Shown here piece by piece: positions 39,841 to 49,381 of a stretch of DNA of 64,000 bases. The DNA lies in the NCBI RefSeq assembly GCF_004376845.1, contig NZ_SNUW01000009.1:1-64000 (forward strand). Direction: 5' to 3'. The notes beneath the pieces are model-generated. The model was not told the DNA's origin and ran no database searches. It saw only the letters and a program-made list of their open reading frames with translations. A program made the translations under genes and the position numbers. Source of the DNA: Psychromonas algarum. Lineage in GTDB: Bacteria > Pseudomonadota > Gammaproteobacteria > Enterobacterales > Psychromonadaceae. How positions within the stretch are numbered: position 1 is the first letter of the stretch; each line of letters starts with the position of its first letter.

Positions 39841-39868
39841 AAAGGCGACTATAATAGTCGCCTTTTTT
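39841..39868 (+). terminator. Terminator after yidC
   Basis: The stem AAAGGCGACTA pairs with TAGTCGCCTTT around a TAA loop and is followed by a T-run. It lies between yidC and mnmE, so mnmE probably has its own promoter or depends on read-through. Confidence 0.88.
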
Positions 39869-39894
39869 ATTGCTTTAATTTTTAGGAACAGAAC

Positions 39895-41262
39895 ATGATA
39901 AAAGCTACTGATACTATTGTTGCTCAAGCAACTGCACCAGGCCGAGGTGGCGTTGGCATTGTGCGTGTTTCTGGACCTGATGCAGAAGCAGTTGCAGAGA
40001 TTATTTTAGGGAGAGTACCTAAAGTCCGTTATGCAGAATATCTGCCATTTCATGATCAAAATAATAATGTGCTAGACCAAGGTATTGCACTCTTGTTTAA
40101 AGGCCCTAATTCATTTACAGGTGAAGATGTTTTAGAACTACAAGGTCATGGTGGCCCTGTTGTTATGGATATGTTGATCAAAGCAATCTTAACCATTAAA
40201 AACTTACGCAGTGCGAATCCTGGCGAATTCTCTGAGCGTGCTTTTATGAATGATAAGCTTGATTTAGCGCAAGCTGAAGCTATTGCTGATTTAATTGAAG
40301 CAAGTTCTGAACAAGCGGCTAAAAGTGCTTTAAATTCATTACAGGGTGAATTTTCAAATAAAATAAATGAGCTAGTTGAAAGCTTAATTTATTTACGAAT
40401 TTATGTTGAAGCCTCAATTGACTTTCCAGAAGAAGAAGTTGATTTTTTAAGTGATGGAAAAATTGCTAAAGATTTATACCAAATAATTGATAATTTGACA
40501 GCAGTAAAAGAGCAAGCAAAGCAAGGTGCTATCTTACGAGATGGTATGAAAGTTGTTATTGCTGGTCGCCCAAATGCAGGAAAATCAAGTTTATTAAATA
40601 CACTTGTTGGTAAGGAAAGTGCCATTGTTACGGATATTGCAGGTACGACTAGGGATGTAATGCGTGAGCACATGCATATAGACGGTATGCCTTTGCATAT
40701 TATTGATACTGCTGGCTTGCGTGAAGGTACAGATGAAGTTGAACGTATTGGTATTGAACGTGCTTGGAATGAAATTCGTAATGCAGACCGTATTTTGTTT
40801 ATGCTTGATGCAACTACAACAGATGCAGAAGATCCGCGAGAAATATGGCCTGATTTTATTGAACATCTACCAACTAATGTTGGACTAACCGTTGTGCGTA
40901 ATAAAGCTGATTTAACTGGTGAGTCATTAGCAATTACTGAACATGATAATCATCCTGTTTACAGAATATCGGCTAAAACAGGTTTAGGTGTTAAGGAACT
41001 GAAACAACACTTAAAAGATATTATGGGTTACCAAGGAAATACAGAGGGTGGTTTTATGGCAAGACGCCGTCATTTAGAAGCAATTGATCACGCTGAAGAG
41101 CATCTGTTAGAAGGAAAAATACAATTAGAAGAGTATAAAGCTGGTGAATTACTTGCTGAAGAGTTGCGTTTAACGCAACAATATTTGAGTGAGATCACTG
41201 GTGAATTTACCTCTGATGACTTATTGGGACGTATTTTTTCAAGTTTTTGTATTGGTAAATAA
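39895..41262 (+). CDS. mnmE: tRNA modification GTPase MnmE
   Basis: The 455-residue protein has an N-terminal tetrahydrofolate-binding domain ([21 protein letters not shown]), a helical domain, an embedded G domain ([28 protein letters not shown]) and the C-terminal FSSFCIGK with the catalytic-type Cys. With MnmG it makes the cmnm5U modification at the tRNA wobble base. The usual downstream partner mnmG is not in the window; a porin gene follows instead. Confidence 0.97.
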   Translation: MIKATDTIVAQATAPGRGGVGIVRVSGPDAEAVAEIILGRVPKVRYAEYLPFHDQNNNVLDQGIALLFKGPNSFTGEDVLELQGHGGPVVMDMLIKAILTIKNLRSANPGEFSERAFMNDKLDLAQAEAIADLIEASSEQAAKSALNSLQGEFSNKINELVESLIYLRIYVEASIDFPEEEVDFLSDGKIAKDLYQIIDNLTAVKEQAKQGAILRDGMKVVIAGRPNAGKSSLLNTLVGKESAIVTDIAGTTRDVMREHMHIDGMPLHIIDTAGLREGTDEVERIGIERAWNEIRNADRILFMLDATTTDAEDPREIWPDFIEHLPTNVGLTVVRNKADLTGESLAITEHDNHPVYRISAKTGLGVKELKQHLKDIMGYQGNTEGGFMARRRHLEAIDHAEEHLLEGKIQLEEYKAGELLAEELRLTQQYLSEITGEFTSDDLLGRIFSSFCIGK

Positions 41263-41544
41263 AGAGCTAGCTTATTGTTATTACTATGTTTTTATCTATT
41301 TAGCTCTATTCCCGCCCTATTTTAAAGTTGCAAGAGAGACAGATCATGCTGTAAGTGATAACTTCATCAAAAAGGTGATCTGTATCTACTTTTTGACAAT
41401 ATACCTATTTTGTAATGTTTATGTCACAAAACCCGTCTAGACTTGCCTTGTAAACAACAGTAAGCTGTAAAACGCTACAATAAAGATATATTTTATATAT
41501 TTACAATACATTTATTTATTTATTAAACAAATACGGATGGAACC

Positions 41545-42474
41545 ATGAAAAAAACATTATTATCAACTGCAATTCTAGCTGGCCTAGTTTCAGCAACTGC
41601 ACAAGCTGCAACAGTATATGACGCAGATGGTACATCATTAGATGTTGGCGGTCGTGTTGAAGTACGCGGTGACTTTTTAGGTAATGGCGGGGAAAAATTA
41701 GATGGCTCAATGCAAGATATGAGTCGTGCTCGTATTCATCTAGATGGTGAAACAGAAATCTCTGAAGGTTTAACTGGTTTTGGTTTTACAGAGGTTGAAT
41801 ATAAGCCGGATGGTGATTTTTCTACTCGTTATTTATTTGCGGGTTTAGGTACTCAACTTGGTGATTTTTCTTACGGTAAACAAGATACTGCCAACGTACA
41901 GATCTCTAACATGACGGATATTGCATCTGTTCACTCTGGTATTCAGCAAATTATTAATGGTGCATCTGATAAACAAAAAGGTGCATTCGTTTATTCTGAA
42001 GGATTTTTTGATGATGCGTTAGCAGTTAACCTTGATTACGTTACTTCAGATGCTGCTGATAGTGATTCATACGGTGCATCGGCTCTATATTCATTTGATT
42101 TTGGTTTAGATTTAGGTGGTTCTTACACTAATGCTGATAACGACCAAAACCAGGCTACTTTTGGTGCTGCTTACACTTTAAATGATTTGTATGTGGCTGT
42201 TACATATGCAATGGGTGATGCATCTAAGACTGAAGACTTTACTTCTTTAGAAGCGGCTGTTCAGTATCAATTTACTGAAAAATTCCGTTTAATTGGTATT
42301 TTAGGAAACCAAGATCTTGATGGTTCAAAGGCTAATGCGTATGCACTTGAAGCACAATATCGTTTCAACTCTGCACTTCGTACTTTTGTTTCTTATGCAT
42401 ATCTTGATCAAGATGAGATTGATCCTAACATAACTGAAGATTCGCTAGTAGCTGGTCTTCGTTACGACTTCTAA
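41545..42474 (+). CDS. Outer-membrane porin (gram-negative general porin family)
   Basis: The 309-residue product has a signal peptide cleaved after AQA (residue 21 or so). Alternating beta strands follow (RVEVRGDFLGNG, SRARIHLDGETE, GFGFTEVEYKP), and the C-terminus LVAGLRYDF ends in the aromatic Phe needed for barrel assembly. It is short for a 16-strand OmpC/OmpU porin (usually 330-370 residues) but of the same type. The 282-bp upstream gap holds no gene. A terminator follows. Confidence 0.85.
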   Translation: MKKTLLSTAILAGLVSATAQAATVYDADGTSLDVGGRVEVRGDFLGNGGEKLDGSMQDMSRARIHLDGETEISEGLTGFGFTEVEYKPDGDFSTRYLFAGLGTQLGDFSYGKQDTANVQISNMTDIASVHSGIQQIINGASDKQKGAFVYSEGFFDDALAVNLDYVTSDAADSDSYGASALYSFDFGLDLGGSYTNADNDQNQATFGAAYTLNDLYVAVTYAMGDASKTEDFTSLEAAVQYQFTEKFRLIGILGNQDLDGSKANAYALEAQYRFNSALRTFVSYAYLDQDEIDPNITEDSLVAGLRYDF

Positions 42475-42509
42475 ATATTAGATTAATAGTCGTTTAGTTA
42501 GTGTTTATA

Positions 42510-42535
42510 AATCCCAGCAATGCTGGGATTTTTTT
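42510..42535 (+). terminator. Terminator of the porin gene
   Basis: AATCCCAGC pairs with GCTGGGATT around a three-base loop and is followed by T residues. It lies 35 bp after the porin stop. Confidence 0.9.
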
Positions 42536-42673
42536 ATCTGATTGTTTATTTATATTTACTTCTCCATGTATTAATACCAATGGTATTTTTTGGTATAAAT
42601 TTGTTCAGTGTGTATAAAAACTATTCAATAAATTTAATGTCATCATTTTTATCATTATCTTCTATTGTTTATT

Positions 42674-42691
42674 TGTAAGAGATCGACCATT
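42674..42691 (+). promoter_or_regulatory. Conserved upstream box of csrB copy 1 (GacA/UvrY-type half site)
   Basis: TGTAAGAGATCGACCATT is repeated as TGTGAGAGATCGACCATT before the second RNA at an almost identical distance (about 162 bp before the conserved RNA start), while the DNA around it has diverged. The left half matches the GacA/UvrY box seen far upstream of csrB in E. coli (TGTGAGAGATC...). The right half does not match the expected CTTACA. Confidence 0.6.
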
Positions 42692-42837
42692 ACCTAATAG
42701 CGTCATTGTTCTTTTCTCTCTTTTTTTCTTATTTTATTGGATTTTATATTTACTGTAAGTTATTGTTTTAAAATGAATTGTTTTATTTTTGTTCGCTTTT
42801 TGTGAGTTGCAGCATAAATAAAGCAGCATAAAACTTT

Positions 42838-43251
42838 GCAAAAGCCGTAATATTGGTCTCGCAAACGGGGACGTGATTTACAGGATGTAAAACAAATAAC
42901 CTACTGTATTGTCAGGATGACAATTAGGATCTCTCAGGATGAGAGCTTATAAAACAGGATGTTTTATAATTTATGGATGAGTAGGACACTTCAGGATGAA
43001 GTTGTTAGTATCGACTAGGATTGTTGATATTAAGTCAGGATGACAAAAGAAGGACACCTCCTACGGATAGGGAGATGATGGATAGACAAGATGTTTATCT
43101 AATATGGATGTAACACGGATGAACCCGATGGAATGGGAAGTGGACGCCTAGATGGGCATAGTCAAATGGATGTATAGCAGGGAGCATCAACTATCACGGA
43201 TTAGATAGAGTGACTAAATTAGGGCAGCTTAGGCTGCCCTTTCCTGTTTTT
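42838..43251 (+). ncRNA. csrB: CsrB-family CsrA-sequestering RNA, copy 1
   Basis: This stretch of about 414 nt has no reading frame but contains 22 GGA motifs, most as AGGATG or GGAT. Many are presented in small hairpin loops: CTCTC-AGGAT-GAGAG, ATAAAAC-AGGAT-GTTTTAT, ACTTC-AGGAT-GAAGT and GTC-AGGAT-GAC. This is the architecture of CsrB/RsmZ RNAs, which bind many copies of the translational repressor CsrA and so relieve its targets. A weak -10 (CATAAA near 42828) precedes it and a strong terminator ends it. The exact 5' end is inferred from where identity with copy 2 begins. Confidence 0.9.
43221..43251 (+). terminator. Terminator of csrB copy 1
   Basis: An 8-bp GC-rich stem AGGGCAGC/GCTGCCCT with a TTAG loop is followed by TTCCTGTTTTT. 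It is identical in the second copy. Confidence 0.92.
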
Positions 43252-43513
43252 GGCGTTAGCCCCAATAATTTGAATCTAAGTTAATTAAAGAACTACCCTT
43301 AGCTAGCACTGCATGTAAATTATTATCTACTACTCCAATTACTCATATTAAATATTCTGCTTTTAATGGAATGGATTATTCTTTCTGCATGTCTTTTATT
43401 TATTAGTTTTTATTCTTTTTCTTCGTCTATAGCCCTACACAGTGCTGCTTTTTTGTCTTATTTTAAGATTATCTTCAATTTCATTAAATATTTTATAAAT
43501 AGCAATTTATTTT
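43252..43513. other. Spacer between the two csrB units
   Basis: This AT-rich stretch has no gene, RNA or repeat that I can recognise. It is not similar to the DNA before copy 1 apart from the conserved box that follows it. Confidence 0.5.
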
Positions 43514-43531
43514 TGTGAGAGATCGACCATT
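43514..43531 (+). promoter_or_regulatory. Conserved upstream box of csrB copy 2
   Basis: TGTGAGAGATCGACCATT differs from the box before copy 1 by one base. It lies 840 bp from that box, while the RNA genes are 841 bp apart, so spacing to the promoter is kept. Confidence 0.6.
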
Positions 43532-43678
43532 GCTCACTGGGGTTATAGCACTATCTTATCGTGAAATACCTTATTTTATTTTATGATATTGAATGTATCT
43601 CATTGTAATAAAAGTGTTTGTTTGTTTTTTAAGCAAATGAAAAGAGGGGATGGTGTATTTATATGCAATAAATATTTT

Positions 43679-44092
43679 GCAAAAGCCGTAATATTGGTCT
43701 CGCAAACGGGGACGTGATTTACAGGATGTAAAACAAATAACCTACTGTATTGTCAGGATGACAATTAGGACCTCTCAGGATGAGAGCTTATAAAACAGGA
43801 TGTTTTATAATTTATGGATGAGTAGGACACTTCAGGATGAAGTTGTTAGTATCGACTAGGATTGTTGATATTAAGTCAGGATGACAAAAGAAGGACACCT
43901 CCTACGGATAGGGAGATGATGGATAGACAAGATGTTTATCTAATATGGATGTAACACGGATGAACCCGATGGAATGGGAAGTGGACGCCTAGATGGGCAT
44001 AGTCAAATGGATGTATAGCAGGGAGCATCAACTATCACGGATTGGATAGAGTGACTAAATTAGGGCAGCTTAGGCTGCCCTTTCCTGTTTTT
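43679..44092 (+). ncRNA. csrB: CsrB-family CsrA-sequestering RNA, copy 2
   Basis: The sequence matches copy 1 over about 414 nt with two substitutions: AGGATCTC to AGGACCTC, and GGATTAGAT to GGATTGGAT near the 3' end. The latter adds a GGA, for 23 motifs. The hairpins and terminator are the same. The upstream -10 region (AATAAAT near 43669) differs from that of copy 1. Two or more CsrB paralogues are known in Vibrio relatives; here they are tandem and in the same direction. Confidence 0.9.
44062..44092 (+). terminator. Terminator of csrB copy 2
   Basis: It has the same AGGGCAGC-TTAG-GCTGCCCT stem and T-tract as copy 1. The 179 bp between it and the next gene hold nothing I recognise. Confidence 0.92.
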
Positions 44093-44271
44093 GGGATTTA
44101 GTTAATATCTTCAATCATATAATAGAAATCACAATAAATAACCCTCTTCTTCCTTGTTGTAAATTCCGTAAAGGAAACAGCCCTCTACATCAATTTGTGC
44201 TTTGAGCTACATTGTTTTATAAGCGTAAAATTTAGATAACTTATTACCGGTATAAACCTCTTTTAGCATTG

Positions 44272-45183
44272 TTACATTAACTGTTTCTGCAAACTTTTCT
44301 CTAATAAATCCCTTTCAAATTTAAAGCCTGCCTGTAGTAATTTTGTAGGGTGTACATTTGTACTTGATAATAATAACTCTTCCCCCATTTGCGAAAATAA
44401 CAGCTTTATAATGAACCTTGGTAAAGGTATCAAACAAGGGCGTTTTAAAATGTTAGCTAGTGTTGTAGAGAATTCTTTGTTACTGACAGGATGTGGTGAA
44501 ACTAAGTTAATTGGCCCACTTAAAGCGACGTGTTGCATGATAAATAAAATAGCGTTGAGTTGATCTTGCAGATCTATCCAACTCATTATCTGCTCACCGG
44601 TACCTATTTTACCGCCTAATCCTAGCTTAAAAGGAGTTAATATTTTTTCCAAAGCGCCGCCGTTTTTACTTAATACAATACCTGTACGTAAATTAACAAC
44701 TCGTGTTGTGCTTTGTTTAATTTGTTGAGTTATTTGTTCCCAGTGATCTGCTAAGTCACTTACAAACTGCTTGCCTTTTTTAGTATTCTCATTGACTTGC
44801 TGTTGTTTGCAATCACCATAAAACCCAATGGCAGAGGCGCAAATAAAAAGACTTGGAGGAGTTGTTGAGCGATTAATGTAATCAACTAATAGTTGTGTTG
44901 ATTGTAATCGACTTTTTATTATTTCTTGTTTTACTTCTTTTGTCCAACGAGACTTTACAATGTTTTCTCCAGCTAAGTGAATGATAATGTCTGGAAATGG
45001 AGCCCCATTTAGATGTATTTTTTGTTGTTGAATATTCCAATAAGGTGATGAGTTATTAACGCTACGAGATAAAGTATAAACGGAGTAACCTTGCTCCTCT
45101 AAAAAAGGTTTTAATGCACTACCAATTAAACCTGATGCACCGCTTATTAGTACATTAGTTTTTTTCTCTGTAGTTTGCCCCAT
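44272..45183 (-). CDS. TIGR01777-family NAD-dependent epimerase/dehydratase (YfcH/SulA-like)
   Basis: The 303-residue extended SDR-fold protein has the nucleotide-binding motif SGASGLIGSAL near residues 14-24. Conserved IIHLAGENIV and FICASAIGFYGD segments and a C-terminal DUF1731-like part (PFKLGLGGKIGTGEQIMSWI, then LLSSTNVHPTKLLQAGF) are also present. Members are often named YfcH; their substrate is unknown. It is a single leftward gene convergent with the csrB RNAs. Confidence 0.85.
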   Translation of the reverse strand: MGQTTEKKTNVLISGASGLIGSALKPFLEEQGYSVYTLSRSVNNSSPYWNIQQQKIHLNGAPFPDIIIHLAGENIVKSRWTKEVKQEIIKSRLQSTQLLVDYINRSTTPPSLFICASAIGFYGDCKQQQVNENTKKGKQFVSDLADHWEQITQQIKQSTTRVVNLRTGIVLSKNGGALEKILTPFKLGLGGKIGTGEQIMSWIDLQDQLNAILFIMQHVALSGPINLVSPHPVSNKEFSTTLANILKRPCLIPLPRFIIKLLFSQMGEELLLSSTNVHPTKLLQAGFKFERDLLEKSLQKQLM

Positions 45184-45323
45184 ATTTATACCTTTATAAG
45201 TGTTAGTGATTTAATTGACTTGCTCGTTGATAACGTAGTTCATTTAATTACGCTTAATGTTATATGTATTACATACGTTACTAATGGTAAAATGGATCTT
45301 TATTTCTTGAGACGACCCGTATT

Positions 45324-45908
45324 ATGCTTTTAATGATCGATAATTATGATTCATTCACTTATAACTTAGTCCAGTATTTTGGCGAGTTACAGCAACAAGT
45401 GATTATAAAGCGTAACGATCAAATTAGTTTGCAAGAAATTGCTGATTTAAACCCTGAACATATCGTGATATCTCCTGGCCCTTGCACCCCTAATGAAGCG
45501 GGTATTTCACTTTCTGCCATTGAACGTTTTGCTGGTGAAATCCCTATTTTAGGTGTGTGCTTAGGGCATCAAAGCATTGCTCAAGTTTTTGGTGCTAATG
45601 TGGTACGTGCAGAAAAAGTAATGCATGGTAAAAACTCTTTAATAAAGCATGATAATCAAGGTGTTTTTCAAGGTTTAAATGCCCCTTTAGATGTAACACG
45701 TTATCATAGCCTTATTGTGCAAGAAGAGAGTTTACCTTCATGTTTTGATGTTTCAGCAAGAGTAATAAAAAGTCAGGAAATAATGGCAATACGTCATAAA
45801 GAAATGGCATTAGAAGGTGTACAATTCCATCCTGAAAGCATTCGTTCTGAACAAGGATTAATGCTGCTTAATAATTTTATTAAGCAGTCTATTGGATTGT
45901 CAAAATAA
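45324..45908 (+). CDS. pabA: Aminodeoxychorismate/anthranilate synthase glutamine amidotransferase subunit
   Basis: The 194-residue class I glutamine amidotransferase has the catalytic triad visible as Cys79 in GVCLGHQ and His169/Glu171 in FHPES. It supplies ammonia to PabB for 4-aminobenzoate (folate) synthesis or to TrpE. Its place just before argD, away from trp genes, follows the pabA-argD order of enteric bacteria and Vibrio, so pabA is preferred over trpG. A TAAAAT -10-like box lies at 45288-45293. Confidence 0.9.
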   Translation: MLLMIDNYDSFTYNLVQYFGELQQQVIIKRNDQISLQEIADLNPEHIVISPGPCTPNEAGISLSAIERFAGEIPILGVCLGHQSIAQVFGANVVRAEKVMHGKNSLIKHDNQGVFQGLNAPLDVTRYHSLIVQEESLPSCFDVSARVIKSQEIMAIRHKEMALEGVQFHPESIRSEQGLMLLNNFIKQSIGLSK

Positions 45909-45974
45909 GTGCGTATATTAGCCTTTTTATAATTTATATTTTATTTGTAATTTAACCTGTTAAAGGAGCTTGTT

Positions 45975-47207
45975 ATGTCAAATACTCAGATCACCCGTTC
46001 GTTATTCGATCAAGTAATGGTGCCAAATTATGCTCCATTAGACATGATCCCCGTGCGTGGTGAAGGTTCGCGAGTGTGGGATCAAGTTGATAAAGAATAT
46101 ATTGATTTAACAAGTGGCATTTCAGTTAATGCTTTAGGACACGCACATCCTGAATTAATCGAGGCATTAACCGAACAGGCTAAAAAACTATGGCATGTCA
46201 GTAATATTTATACTAATGAACCCGCATTAAGTTTGGCTCAAAAATTAGTTGATAATACATTTGCTGAAAAAGTGTTTTTTGCTAATTCAGGCGCAGAAGC
46301 AAATGAAGCCGCTTTGAAACTAGCGCGTCGTGTTGCATTTGATCAATATGGAATTGAAAAAACAGAAATTATTGCTTTTTACCAAGGTTTCCATGGACGA
46401 ACTTTTTTTACTGTAACAGCAGGTGGTCAAGCAACTTATTCTGACGGTTTTGGTCCTAAGCCAGCTGATATTACTCATCTTGAATATAATGATTTAAGTT
46501 CGCTTGAAAAAGTTATTTCAGATAAAACATGTGCAGTTATTTTAGAACCTTTACAAGGTGAAGGCGGCGTTTTACCAATTGACCCAGTTTTTGCACAAGG
46601 TGTAAGAGCCTTATGTGATAAACACAATGCCTTAATGATTTTTGATGAAGTACAGACTGGCATGGGGAGAACGGGTAATTTATTTGCTTACATGGAATTA
46701 GAAGTTGTACCTGATATCCTCACATCTGCAAAATCATTAGGAGCAGGTTTTCCAATTGCAGCTATGTTAACGAAAACAGATTTTGCAAAACATTTGTCTG
46801 TTGGTACACATGGTACTACTTTTGGTGGTAACCCATTAGCATGTGCAGTAGCAGGAAAAGCATTTGATTTAATCAATACTGAAACAATGCTAGCGGGTGT
46901 TAAACGTAAAGAACAATTAATACGTCAGCATTTACAAGCGATTAATGATGAATTTTCCGTATTTAAAGAGATTCGTGGTGCTGGTTTGTTAATAGGTGCG
47001 GTATTAAATGAGCAATATCAAGGCCAAGCAAAGGCATTTTTCTTAGAATCTGCACAACAAGGTTTATTGATATTAGTGGCTGGGGCAAATGTACTGCGTT
47101 TTGCACCTGCTTTAAATATTTCAGATGACTTAATTATTCAAGGCATGTTGAAATTAAAACAAGCAGTAAAGAATATTGTCCACAATAACGATAATAAAAA
47201 TATTTAA
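45975..47207 (+). CDS. argD: Acetylornithine/succinyldiaminopimelate aminotransferase
   Basis: This 410-residue class III PLP aminotransferase has the PLP lysine Lys253 in [23 protein letters not shown] and [15 protein letters not shown] are further family motifs. It acts in arginine and, often, lysine synthesis. An AAAGGAG ribosome site precedes the ATG. The catabolic paralogue AstC is closely similar, but no ast genes are near and pabA is adjacent, which favours argD. An inverted repeat (GTGTTATTATTAA/TTAACAATAACAC, 47215-47252) follows without a U-tract. Confidence 0.9.
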   Translation: MSNTQITRSLFDQVMVPNYAPLDMIPVRGEGSRVWDQVDKEYIDLTSGISVNALGHAHPELIEALTEQAKKLWHVSNIYTNEPALSLAQKLVDNTFAEKVFFANSGAEANEAALKLARRVAFDQYGIEKTEIIAFYQGFHGRTFFTVTAGGQATYSDGFGPKPADITHLEYNDLSSLEKVISDKTCAVILEPLQGEGGVLPIDPVFAQGVRALCDKHNALMIFDEVQTGMGRTGNLFAYMELEVVPDILTSAKSLGAGFPIAAMLTKTDFAKHLSVGTHGTTFGGNPLACAVAGKAFDLINTETMLAGVKRKEQLIRQHLQAINDEFSVFKEIRGAGLLIGAVLNEQYQGQAKAFFLESAQQGLLILVAGANVLRFAPALNISDDLIIQGMLKLKQAVKNIVHNNDNKNI

Positions 47208-47288
47208 AAGCAAAGTGTTATTATTAATTTTGAAAGTTAACAATAACACTGTGCTTCAATTAGATTTAAAAAACTAGGAGCTCATAAA

Positions 47289-48299
47289 ATGAGACGCGAA
47301 TTAGCAATAGAGTTTTCTCGAGTAACAGAAGCAGCTGCATTAGCTGGGTACAAGTGGTTAGGTCGAGGTGATAAAAATATTGCCGATGGTGCAGCTGTAG
47401 AAGCTATGCGCCTTATTTTCAACCAGATTGATATCGATGGTGAAATTGTCATTGGTGAAGGTGAAATCGATGAAGCACCGATGTTATATATTGGTGAACA
47501 TGTTGGAACAGGAACGGGTGATGCAGTTGATATCGCTGTTGATCCAATTGAAGGTACGCGTATGACGGCAATGGGGCAGTCAAATGCTTTAGCTGTATTA
47601 GCTGTTGGTGAAAAAGGCAGCTTTTTACGTGCACCAGATATGTACATGGAAAAATTAATTGTTGGTCCGAATGCAAAAGATGCAATTGATTTAGAGCGCT
47701 CTTTAGAGCAAAACTTAAAAGCTGTTGCATTTGCTTTAGGTAAATCACTTTCTGACTTAACAGTTGCTACCTTAGCAAAACCTCGTCATGACCGTGTGAT
47801 TAAAGAGATGCAAGGCATGGGTTGTCGTGTATTTGCTATTCCAGATGGTGACGTTGCTATCTCTGTATTAGCTTGTATGCCTGATAATCAGGTTGATGTT
47901 CTATATTGTATTGGTGGTGCACCAGAAGGTGTTATTTCAGCTGCTGTGGTACGTGCATTAGACGGTAACATGCAAGCACGCTTAATTCCTCGTCCAATGG
48001 TAAAAGAACCTACAGAAGAGAATATTCGCATTGGTGAAGAAGAGATCGCTCGTTGTACTGCTGCTGGCATTGAAGTGAATAAAGTACTTAAACTTGAAGA
48101 CTTAGTAAAAAATGACAATGTTATCTTTTCAGCAACAGGTATCACCAAAGGTGACCTAGTTGAAGGTGTATCTGTTAATGGTCGTTTAGCAACAACTGAA
48201 ACATTATTAGTACGCGGTAAATCACGTACAGTACGTCGTATTTATTCAACACATTATTTAGATCGTAAAGATCCAAACTTAAAAGATATTATTCTTTAA
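47289..48299 (+). CDS. glpX: Class II fructose-1,6-bisphosphatase
   Basis: The 336-residue product has the GlpX metal and substrate site: Asp33 (IADGAA), Glu57/Glu59 (IGEGEID) and Asp85-Glu88 (VDPIEGT). It removes phosphate from fructose 1,6-bisphosphate in gluconeogenesis. An ACTAGGAG ribosome site precedes the ATG. It stands alone without glpF or glpK, followed by a terminator. Confidence 0.95.
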   Translation: MRRELAIEFSRVTEAAALAGYKWLGRGDKNIADGAAVEAMRLIFNQIDIDGEIVIGEGEIDEAPMLYIGEHVGTGTGDAVDIAVDPIEGTRMTAMGQSNALAVLAVGEKGSFLRAPDMYMEKLIVGPNAKDAIDLERSLEQNLKAVAFALGKSLSDLTVATLAKPRHDRVIKEMQGMGCRVFAIPDGDVAISVLACMPDNQVDVLYCIGGAPEGVISAAVVRALDGNMQARLIPRPMVKEPTEENIRIGEEEIARCTAAGIEVNKVLKLEDLVKNDNVIFSATGITKGDLVEGVSVNGRLATTETLLVRGKSRTVRRIYSTHYLDRKDPNLKDIIL

Positions 48300-48324
48300 T
48301 ATTGGTATACGTGAGTGAAAATAC

Positions 48325-48350
48325 AAAAGGCGCAATTAGCGCCTTTTTTA
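48325..48350 (+). terminator. Terminator of glpX
   Basis: AAAAGGCGC and GCGCCTTTT flank an AATTA loop, followed by a T-run. It lies 26 bp after the glpX stop. Confidence 0.9.
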
Positions 48351-48418
48351 ATGTTTTTTTGCAGATTAAGCCTTTATAGCAATCACAGTAAATGGTCACA
48401 TACTTAATGTAATTGGTA

Positions 48419-49381
48419 TTATTTTCGTAATTTAACAGAGCTTACTTGGTGGTTTGTTGATTTCTTCAGTATTAGATTCGCTCGATCCCGTGTGGGACGA
48501 ATATTCTCTTCTAAATTAATACCGTTTATTTCATCCCAAATTTTTGATGCTATAGCAATGGCTTCTTCTTCACTCATTTTGGAATAACTATGAAAATAAG
48601 CATTAGGATTAGTAAAAGCACCTTCACGGAACTTGAGAAAACGCTGGATATACCATGTTTTTAATAGGTCTGTATCGGCATCCACAAAAATAGAAAAATC
48701 TACAAAGTCAGAAACAAACACTCGATTTGCTTGCTCTGGTTCATCATGTGCGGTTTGTAATACGTTTAACCCTTCTAAAATAACAATATCTGGCTGCTCA
48801 ATATGCACTAACTGATCGGGAATAATGTCGTAGGTTAAATGTGAATAAATAGGTGCTGTGATATTTTTATCACCAGACTTTATTGCAGACACAAATTCAA
48901 TTAATGCTTTTGTATCAAAGCTTTCTGGAAAACCTTTTTTATGCATCAAATTACGAGCAACAAGATCTTGATTAGGACGTAGGAAGCCATCGGTTGTTAC
49001 TAAGGCAACCTTAGGGTGCTCTGGCCAACGTGATAATAATGCTTGTAATATACGTGCAGAAGTACTTTTACCAACAGCAACACTACCTGCAATGCCTATG
49101 ATATAAGGTATTTTTTCATGTGTTGAATCGAGGAACTTATCACGTACTGTATGACGATGTTGTCGAGCTTCAACATATAAATTTAATAAACGAGAAAGCG
49201 GTAAATAAATGTCTACCACTTCTTGCATTGATAATGACTCGTTAATACCTCGTAATTGTGCGATATCCTGTTCTGATAGCGTTAATTCAACATTATCACG
49301 TAATTGTGACCATTGTTTACGTTCAAAATGCATATAAGCGTTATGAATGTTTTGCTGAATGAATGCCAGATGATCACTCAT
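48419..49381 (-). CDS. coaA: Pantothenate kinase type I
   Basis: The start is placed at 49381 ([11 protein letters not shown]), which gives 320 residues, close to the 316 of E. coli CoaA; the longer in-frame start at 49435 would lie deep in the preceding gene. The P-loop GSVAVGKS is at residues 99-106, followed by TTDGFL and EGLNVLQ. It performs the first and rate-setting step of coenzyme A synthesis. Its start overlaps the end of the upstream kinase-like gene by 8 bp, so the two are translationally coupled. Confidence 0.94.
   Translation of the reverse strand: MSDHLAFIQQNIHNAYMHFERKQWSQLRDNVELTLSEQDIAQLRGINESLSMQEVVDIYLPLSRLLNLYVEARQHRHTVRDKFLDSTHEKIPYIIGIAGSVAVGKSTSARILQALLSRWPEHPKVALVTTDGFLRPNQDLVARNLMHKKGFPESFDTKALIEFVSAIKSGDKNITAPIYSHLTYDIIPDQLVHIEQPDIVILEGLNVLQTAHDEPEQANRVFVSDFVDFSIFVDADTDLLKTWYIQRFLKFREGAFTNPNAYFHSYSKMSEEEAIAIASKIWDEINGINLEENIRPTRDRANLILKKSTNHQVSSVKLRK

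Noticed and set aside
41410-41440. CRP site before the porin (TGTAATGTTTATGTCACA)
   Set aside because: The half-sites are separated by eight rather than six bases, so it does not fit the CRP consensus.
42838-44092. Regularly repeated GGATG motifs that might suggest a CRISPR array or satellite repeat
   Set aside because: The motifs are 5-7 bases long, irregularly spaced and set in hairpin loops, and each block ends in a terminator. This fits CsrB RNAs, and there are no constant repeats with unique spacers.
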